This document shows, piece after piece, positions 57,132-64,000 of a stretch of DNA of 64,000 bases. A program made the position numbers and the translations under genes. The notes beneath the pieces were generated by a model. That model did no database searches, was not told where the DNA came from, and worked only from the letters and a program-made list of their open reading frames with translations. The DNA is from Utricularia gibba. Lineage: Eukaryota; Streptophyta; Magnoliopsida; Lamiales; Lentibulariaceae. Each line of letters begins with the position of its first letter. Positions within the stretch are counted from its first letter, which is position 1. The DNA lies in the NCBI GenBank assembly GCA_002189035.1, contig CM007989.1, forward strand, positions 248,001 through 312,000, read 5' to 3'.

Positions 57132-60032
57132 ATGGAGAGGAATGTGCTGATGACGATGAACGGTATGTCCGGACGGCGTCGGAGGATTACAGTCCAGAGA
57201 GCTTCATCTGGTATTGGGTCATTCCGGGTTTTACATCTCTGTCCATTTTGTGTGTTTCTTTTTTTTCTTTCGTTAATAGATTTTCGTGTGTTTAGATGAA
57301 CATGCACGATATGGATTGCCGGAGATGGGGAGGTTCACCGGTGGGGAGTATCCGAAGAGAAGGATAGATACTCTGGAGGGTAGCGGGGAGGGAAGTTACA
57401 CGGGGGAGCAGACCTGGTGTGCGAGCGACGAAGAATACTCCGATGACGGTAGAGTGCTGAAGGAAAATACATCGGTTTCCTCTTTGCTCAGTGCCCCTGG
57501 TGCGTCGCCGATATCGGACGAGTTACCGTTGATGGAGCACTAGGTTTTTTTGTTCCCAGAAAAGCACGCTCCGGTACGTGTCCGTGTCCCAGTCTCAACC
57601 GCGTAGATTTTTCTTATAATTTCTGCTTCTTTTTTTGTGAAGATACGAGAAGGGATTGTCGGGTTTCAGAGATGAGCCAACAGAAAAATGCAAAACCTGC
57701 TTCATGTCCCGGTGGCGCATCAAAGAGGAAGATGGTTTGCTCTTTTTGGGGTGTTCATCTTTCTTCGATAGAACTAGATTTTGTGGGGGATTTTTCAATT
57801 CAATTCCTTTTATATGCAGACAGTTTCGGAGTCAAGAGCAGGGCTACCGAATCTCGCATCAGATTCCTCGTCTTCCTCAACAACTCAAGCTGAAATGGAG
57901 GTTGCTGAAGCTCTTTTCGACCTGATGAAGCAATGTCAACCTATTGAACGAGACCCACAAACAGAAAAACTCGAGAAGGATAAAAGGAACTACGTTCATC
58001 ATGGTAACTTTCCAATTACTTCTCCCACGTGATTCTGAATCAGTGAACCATTCTTAGAAGTGAAAATGAATATGAAAGCAGAGGAAATTGTCGTGAAGTC
58101 AATAAGAGTATCGAAGACTCAAGTGACCATCAAGAAAAGGAAACCTCAGACTGAAAACCTTTGGGGAGTTACTGCATGGACATGAGTTTACGAACAAAAG
58201 AGAAATCGATTCGCTATCATGTGCTACAGTTAATGTTGAGGGTATCCAAAATCCGATGGCGACAAGCGCGTGAGAATGCTCTCCACTTTCCCTTCCTTTT
58301 GTTACTTGCTTCTCGTTGTCGTCAGTTGCGGATGTTCGTTTTCTCTTTGACAGATACCCGGGTAGGAAACATGTAGTTGAAGTAAAAAAGGGTGCAAAAT
58401 GTCATATTGATTTGATGGTAAGCACATTTGTGTGACTGATTTAATTGTGAGCACATTGGATGCTCTTATAATTTTTCATTTGTTCGCAGGCACCTCTGCC
58501 TATGGCATCGCCTCCTGAGAGAGGTCTCATGGTTGATGCTAAGGTCGAGTAATATGCGCTGTTTTCTTGTTCCTTTGTTGTATGTTATACATATAATTCT
58601 CATCCAGTCACAAAATCGGTGCAGAATGGAGACCAGAATACCAAAAATGACGAATTAATGGTTCCTTTTGCATCCAAAGTGCTAGATGAAAAGCCTGGAG
58701 TTTCACCGCACCTGGTCCAACGTAACACATATTAAAAGCTTTAGGCTAAAATTTCAAGAGTTGTGTGGCCTGAGCATTCTATGTTTTTTTCTTCACAGAG
58801 CCAACTCCCTTCTTACCCAGTGGAATGACGAACTGGAAACTGCCGCAGCTTCATGAAGGTTATCCGATGGAAGCTAATGCTAGATCTTGGATCATGTCGA
58901 AGGTGGCTTTACAACTAAATTTTTGGCTGATGATTCGTTAGCCATTTGGTTCATGTGCATGTTTTTTATTGCTCGCAAAATGTGCAGGTCCCACAGTTTA
59001 AGTTGCCTCAGCCTCGAAAGAAAAGCGTGTTGCATGATCACATTGCTCGCAGCATTCAACATCACCAAAAACTAACAAGCAAGTGCTTAACACCAGGCCC
59101 AACTGCTCCTGCTTCTCCATATGGATCCTAGGTGATGAATCTGCATACCACGTTAGCAGCACAAAGCAGGTTGGGTGATTTTCTGGCCACAAAGAACTTA
59201 GTTGCTGTCAGACCAGCATTGAGTTCAGATGTTATTTCATCATCACCAAATGATCATACTCTACTCCAACAAGCTCGTGCTAATGTTATTTCGGTGAGTT
59301 CATGAGATCTTTGTTTGTATGGATAAATCTTGATTTGCGTTGGCGTTTGGTTCATTACCTTGTTTGGTGGATGCAGTGTGGCCCGGGCCTTAGCTGTCAG
59401 AATAGACAGGACCATTTATCAAAAAAAGTACCTTCCGGCTCGTCTGGCTCTGCAACTTGCGTTGCATCTTTGCCCTCTAATTCATCAGCGATGCCTTCGG
59501 CAAACTTCTCATTTCCTGGTGGAGTCTCAGCCGTGAGCTTGAATCATCCAGCTTTTCCTCCCGGGAAGCCGCATTCATCAGCTTGCTACAGAAAAGTGGA
59601 TACCAGGTTCCCCTCTCAGCGAACATTGCTCTTCCCCAGTTTAGAGAAGGGGGTTCCTCTCCAGCTTCGCATGCACCTAGGCATTCAGCCACACCCAAAA
59701 CAAGCTCCATCGGTGGTTCGTTGTCTCAGATTGAGCAGCCGAGGAGTTCGGGGAATGACCCGAAAGGTAGCTCACCCACTGTCAGCATAGCAACTTCTCC
59801 ATACGCAGATCCTTACAGTTCTCAGACTGGAAGCCTCTACAAATTTTTAAGCTACAACGCTGCTGGCCGAACAAATGATCCTGCAACTCCGATGCTCAAC
59901 TTCGTGTCAATGATGCAGAACCCTGCCACCTTCCAGTTCCTGCCTCGTGCGAATCAGCTAGGGAAGACAAGGGGCTACACACAGCAACAGCTTCATCCTC
60001 AAATGGCTAAAGTCACACGAAGAAATGGATGA
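57132..60032 (+). CDS. TIME FOR COFFEE-like (TKL-type) protein, disrupted frame
   Basis: TIC and TKL are large plant nuclear proteins tied to the circadian clock and metabolism. I place exons at 57132-57210, 57296-57499, 57643-57734, 57820-58003, about 58058-58269, 58354-58417, 58490-58543, 58625-58721, 58799-58902, 58988-59293 and from 59377. Family marks: the start MERN with an Arg run (SGRRRRI), EMEVAEALFDLMKQ, IDLMAPLPMASPPERG, and QPRKKSVLHDHIARSIQHHQK, which mirrors the QPRPKRxxxHxxIARNI block. Problems: the exon 4/5 junction is out of phase; a one-base loss lies near 58151 (TSD/LKTFGE); an in-frame TAG is at 59129-59131 with the frame open for 54 codons beyond it; and a one-base shift lies near 59584. 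The protein is also shorter than TIC. It may be functional with assembly errors, C-terminally truncated, or a pseudogene. Confidence 0.6.
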
Positions 60033-60234
60033 TGGAAATACTTGGAGTGGGAATCATCTTGCCCCACAATGGTTTTCTGGAGATGTTAGTAGTTATTATA
60101 TCACACGAAGTGGGTCTGTATATACATATATTCTTCTTCACAGGATGCTCATTCTTTGATACGTTCACAGGGTGTTTATCAACTTTCAGATACTGAATCT
60201 GATAGCAGATTGCAAGTAGAAGATACAGAGCAGC

Positions 60235-61220
60235 TCACACAGGCATCCTCAGAGCATGAACAGCGACTCTATTGTTGTGCACAACGTCCAGCTGCTTCAC
60301 TTTCACATGGTTGATTCTCATCGGCGATAATGGACCGCCGCCGCCTGAGGTGGTTATCTCCAGGTTCCGACCGCGTACCATCGTCGGTAAGAGGGTGCCT
60401 CTGGGTAGAGCTAACAAGTCGTTTGCAGAAAGAACCTTGTTGGGCACAACGTGGAATCCTAGCTCTGCCGCGTAATTGTGCATCTGGACGCCGTCGCCGT
60501 AAGTGAAGATGGTTTCGTCGTCGACGGCGAAAAGGGTCATGGACTTAAGCTCTGAAATCTCTGCATATTTGACCCGCATTGATAAAGCCATTATACTGTA
60601 AGCGCTGGTGCGCAGAGTCGACATGGCTTCTTTCAGCATGAGCCGCATCGAGAATAACGCGGCCGTTGATGGGGTTTCTCCGGGAATGAGAGAGTTGTCA
60701 TGCTTTCAATTCGGCAAGAAACAGGGGATAAATGCGTGAGGAAGCCCTGAACAGAGTGGACGATGAGAAGGCCGTTGCTGAAGAGATCTGGTTCCGTGAT
60801 TTCAGCCCCGTTGATAAAAACCGTTGTCGTCTGCTCCTCCGCCGTTGTGGCGGTGATGCTGAGGCAGCGATCGTCGGCAAGCGTTTCGATTTTCGCACCG
60901 AACGGTAATTTGCGGAGGATTTCGAAAGGGTAGAGACCTCGCACGGTGTGCTCTCGGAGGAGACGAATTACAGAGCAAGAACGGCATGTCTGAAGAGAAG
61001 ACTGCTTTGGGGCGAAGATGGTGATGGGAAAGGCGGCGGAGAAGTTATCAGACACAGCGGCAGTTGCGAGGTCTTGAAAACTATGTTCCGCGAGAACGGC
61101 AGCGATGAGGGGTTTGCATTCAGATGGCACGGCGGTCGCCACTGACTCCGCCGCCGTGGAAAACACCCACAGAGAAACAGTAACCGCCATGAGGAAACGG
61201 AGATCAGTGGTTATCGCCAT
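60235..61220 (-). CDS. Fasciclin-like protein (FLA21-type), one frameshift
   Basis: An intronless minus-strand gene. Fasciclin-domain proteins are secreted or wall-associated adhesion-type proteins. The N terminus MAITTDLRFLMAVTVSLWVF is a signal peptide, ending near TAAES. Fasciclin H1-like FPITIFAPKQSSL, then ITEPDLFSNGLLIVHSVQGFL, follow. After a shift come SMRLMLKEAMSTLRTSAYS, MTLFAVDDETIF, FHVVPNKVLSANDLLALP and MRINHVKVKQLDVV. Frame breaks at SFP/GETPS, where GGG at 60682-60684 (plus strand) should be GGGG. Corrected, the protein is 328 residues, right for the FLA19-21 group. No Pro/Hyp-rich arabinogalactan region or GPI signal is obvious. The stop is at 60235-60237. Confidence 0.85.
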
Positions 61221-61308
61221 CGGAGAAAAAAATGGAGAAGCTCCGGAATCTTGAAAACAAAAATGCAAAATGATTGCAGAAGAAATCAATCAACTTGTTA
61301 TTGATCCT

Positions 61309-62250
61309 TTATTCATTTTTCCAGGCACACAATACAAATGAAAACCCATATGAATCCGAAGCAGCAGCAGCAGCATCAGAAGAAGAATCATCCTTTGCTG
61401 TGAAATCACAACGGTAACTCCTAAACAAGAACACTGCGTGATCAACACTACGCCCAAAAATCCAGCTGTAAACATCCCAGTAAACCTCTACGGCTACACC
61501 ATCAACCAAGATCCTTTGGTTCCCTCTGAACTTCCATTTAAGGTGATCCACCTGCAAAACCACATTGTTATCTATGTAGATTGCGAAGACTGACCCTTCG
61601 CTTGAATCATATTCGATTTTCAGGTCATGAAACTGGTGGCTACTGCAGAATTGTGCCTTGGAACTATACAATCTTTTCCCAGAAACATGTTCTCTTCTTG
61701 CAATGAGGTTTGGTTTGGGGGGTGCAGCCGAGGCGATTGACCTAATCTTGTGGGCATGATCTCCGAGCACTAAACAAGGTTGTTGATTCAGAGTGACTGC
61801 CAGAAAGAACCCGTCAACTGGTTCTGGGCTGGCGCCGAATCTGGCAGATGATAGATCCCAACGAATCTCTACCTGTGTAGAAGCAGCTAGTACGTTCTTT
61901 AACCCTCTTCTTTTGGAAAACAGCCATGGCTTGATCTCGACTTTGCAGAGAGTTTCCTTGGACGACTTGTCCAATTCAACGATGAACCCATCTCCTCTCA
62001 AATGCTTGACCCAAGTCACGGTAATGAAACCTGAAAACACTTGAGATTGATGATGGTACACACACGTGACATGCCCCTGGGAGGCAGAGGGTCGATTTGC
62101 TGGCGGCGATGATGAGGAGGAGAAGTCTGCAACTTGAGTTCCACTTTCACCGAAACAGGATGGGAAATCCTTCATTGGTTCTGAATCATGATTTGGGTAT
62201 CCCACAGATGGGGTGTTGATATAGCTTGAGAAACTGGGAGAAAGGGACAT
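61309..62250 (-). CDS. DUF868 family protein
   Basis: A single minus-strand exon gives 313 residues from the ATG at 62250. DUF868 is a plant family of unknown function. Recognisable blocks in order are MKDFPSCFGESGTQVADSS-like MKDFPSCFGESGTQVAD, VTCVYHHQ, FITVTWVKHL, CKVEIKPWLFSKRRGLKNV, EIRWDLSSARFGASPEPVDGFF, GDHAHKI, REHVSGKRLYSSKAQF, HDLKIEYD and LKWKFRGNQRI then VYWDVYSWIFG. Most family members begin at the MKDFPSCFG methionine, here at 62175, so either ATG could be the start. The C terminus is Ser/Ala-rich. It is divergent from the eS24 gene with 688 bases between starts. Confidence 0.85.
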   Translation of the reverse strand: MSLSPSFSSYINTPSVGYPNHDSEPMKDFPSCFGESGTQVADFSSSSSPPANRPSASQGHVTCVYHHQSQVFSGFITVTWVKHLRGDGFIVELDKSSKETLCKVEIKPWLFSKRRGLKNVLAASTQVEIRWDLSSARFGASPEPVDGFFLAVTLNQQPCLVLGDHAHKIRSIASAAPPKPNLIARREHVSGKRLYSSKAQFCSSHQFHDLKIEYDSSEGSVFAIYIDNNVVLQVDHLKWKFRGNQRILVDGVAVEVYWDVYSWIFGRSVDHAVFLFRSYRCDFTAKDDSSSDAAAAASDSYGFSFVLCAWKNE

Positions 62251-62664
62251 GTGACAAACACAAGGGCCACACTTTTGATGTCTAGTTGCAGCATCATAAT
62301 CACGAGCTGTACTGCGATTCACCCAATGGGGGTGCTGAAAAGAAGCTGCATTGATGTGGAAACTCTTCCTCCCAGAAGTGAAGGCAGAAATGGGCCGGAG
62401 ATTTAGTTGAAAATTTTAACACTTCCGATCCCGATCTCCAGCCAAGTTGATTGATGGGTGGACGTGGGTCAAGGCTGCTGGTAAATTATGTAGCAAAGGG
62501 GTGTGGCTTTAACTCTTCCCTTCATATTCAACACGGCGATATTAAATAGCGTAACTTGAAGGTATCATCACGCCAGATTTAGATTCATTGAATTGGAATC
62601 CAAAAATTAATTCAAAATCAGGAATAAATCAAAAATATATATATTGAATTCGACTTTCAACAAA

Positions 62665-62735
62665 TGGGCCTGCTTGTTCTTGTCCGGCCCATTCCAAGTG
62701 AAAGTGTGAGATCGGGCTACTTCTTTTCTGGCCCA
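62665..62735. promoter_or_regulatory. Site II elements of eS24 promoter
   Basis: Three TGGGCC/GGCCCA elements lie at 62665-62670, 62686-62691 and 62730-62735. Site II motifs bound by TCP factors are typical of plant ribosomal-protein promoters; the cluster sits 200-275 bases before the eS24 ATG. Confidence 0.6.
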
Positions 62736-62784
62736 TGAGAGGGTACTCTCGGTCCATTACTGGGAATAAAAGGCGGCACATGAG

Positions 62785-62793
62785 TTAGGGTTT
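62785..62793. promoter_or_regulatory. Telo-box of eS24 promoter
   Basis: TTAGGGTTT, the complement of AAACCCTAA, about 150 bases before the ATG. Together with the site II elements this is the standard ribosomal-protein gene combination. Confidence 0.65.
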
Positions 62794-62938
62794 CCCTTGC
62801 GATATAGCCGAGCAGGACGCGACGGTGGTAGGCGGCGTAATCAGTTGAATCTGCGGAGCTATAACGTCAGTTTATCGGATTTGTGTTATTTCGTGTATTT
62901 TGCAGCCGTTTTGGTAACATTTTCTCTTTTTACAGGAC

Positions 62939-63852
<914 letters not shown>

Positions 63853-64000
63853 GGTCCCCTTGGTATTTTGCTCACCAGACTGCGAACGCTCCTTCCTTTT
63901 TCCCTGTTTTATGTTTGGAACCATGTTAGCTAAGCTCCCTATTTGTTGATCAGTCATATCAGCATGTGTCTTTTTTGGATGTGAGACGGGTATCCACTCT

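Overview
The window looks like nuclear DNA of a core eudicot plant. Evidence: multi-exon genes with short GT-AG introns, AT-rich intergenic DNA, and plant-only families (WSD wax synthase, FPP, UGT84-type glucosyltransferase, PLS- and P-class PPR proteins, ALMT, DVL/RTFL peptide, DUF868, TIME FOR COFFEE-like). No transposon, viral insertion, rRNA or tRNA was recognised. I could not name the species.

Layout, left to right: the 3' end of a CCoAOMT-like gene (+); about 3 kb intergenic; WSD1-like acyltransferase (+); filament-like plant protein (-); SUD1/DOA10 RING-CH ubiquitin ligase (+); tubulin-folding cofactor B (+); UGT84-type glucosyltransferase (+); LIP1-like acid lipase (-); A3-type cyclin (-) divergent from an intronless PLS-class PPR gene (+); an 814-residue P-class PPR (+); clade-D PP2C (-); polyamine/LAT-type permease (-); ALKBH10B-like RNA demethylase (-); a long intergenic stretch ending in a 43-residue DVL/RTFL peptide gene (+); R3H-domain protein (+); ALMT channel (-); XPD/UVH6 helicase (-); mitochondrial-type PPR (-); group III patatin-like protein (-); TIC-like (TKL) clock-regulator homologue (+); fasciclin-like protein (-); DUF868 protein (-) divergent from ribosomal protein eS24 (+). 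There is no operon logic. Neighbours are functionally unrelated, but several adjacent pairs (P-class PPR with PP2C, patatin-like with TIC-like, DUF868 with eS24) recall gene neighbourhoods I remember from Arabidopsis, so this is probably an ordinary conserved gene-rich segment.

Two patterns cut across genes. First, about a dozen single-base contractions, mostly in short homopolymers, break otherwise full-length conserved reading frames (XPD three times, SUD1 twice, and CCoAOMT, PP2C, ALMT, PPR, FLA, TIC-like). Adding back one base each time restores intron phase and the expected family length, and I found no clear one-base expansions. This points to residual assembly error more than to a cluster of pseudogenes. 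Second, four introns need a GC-AG boundary to keep frame (lipase, ALKBH10B, R3H, XPD), a high share of the roughly 85 introns I resolved. I saw no convincing undescribed system. The best biological leads are the small DVL peptide gene, the patatin-like protein lacking both catalytic dyad residues, the TIC-like gene with an in-frame stop, and an unidentified degenerate coding fragment inside a large ALKBH10B intron. Exon borders were placed by hand from splice sites, phase and family knowledge.
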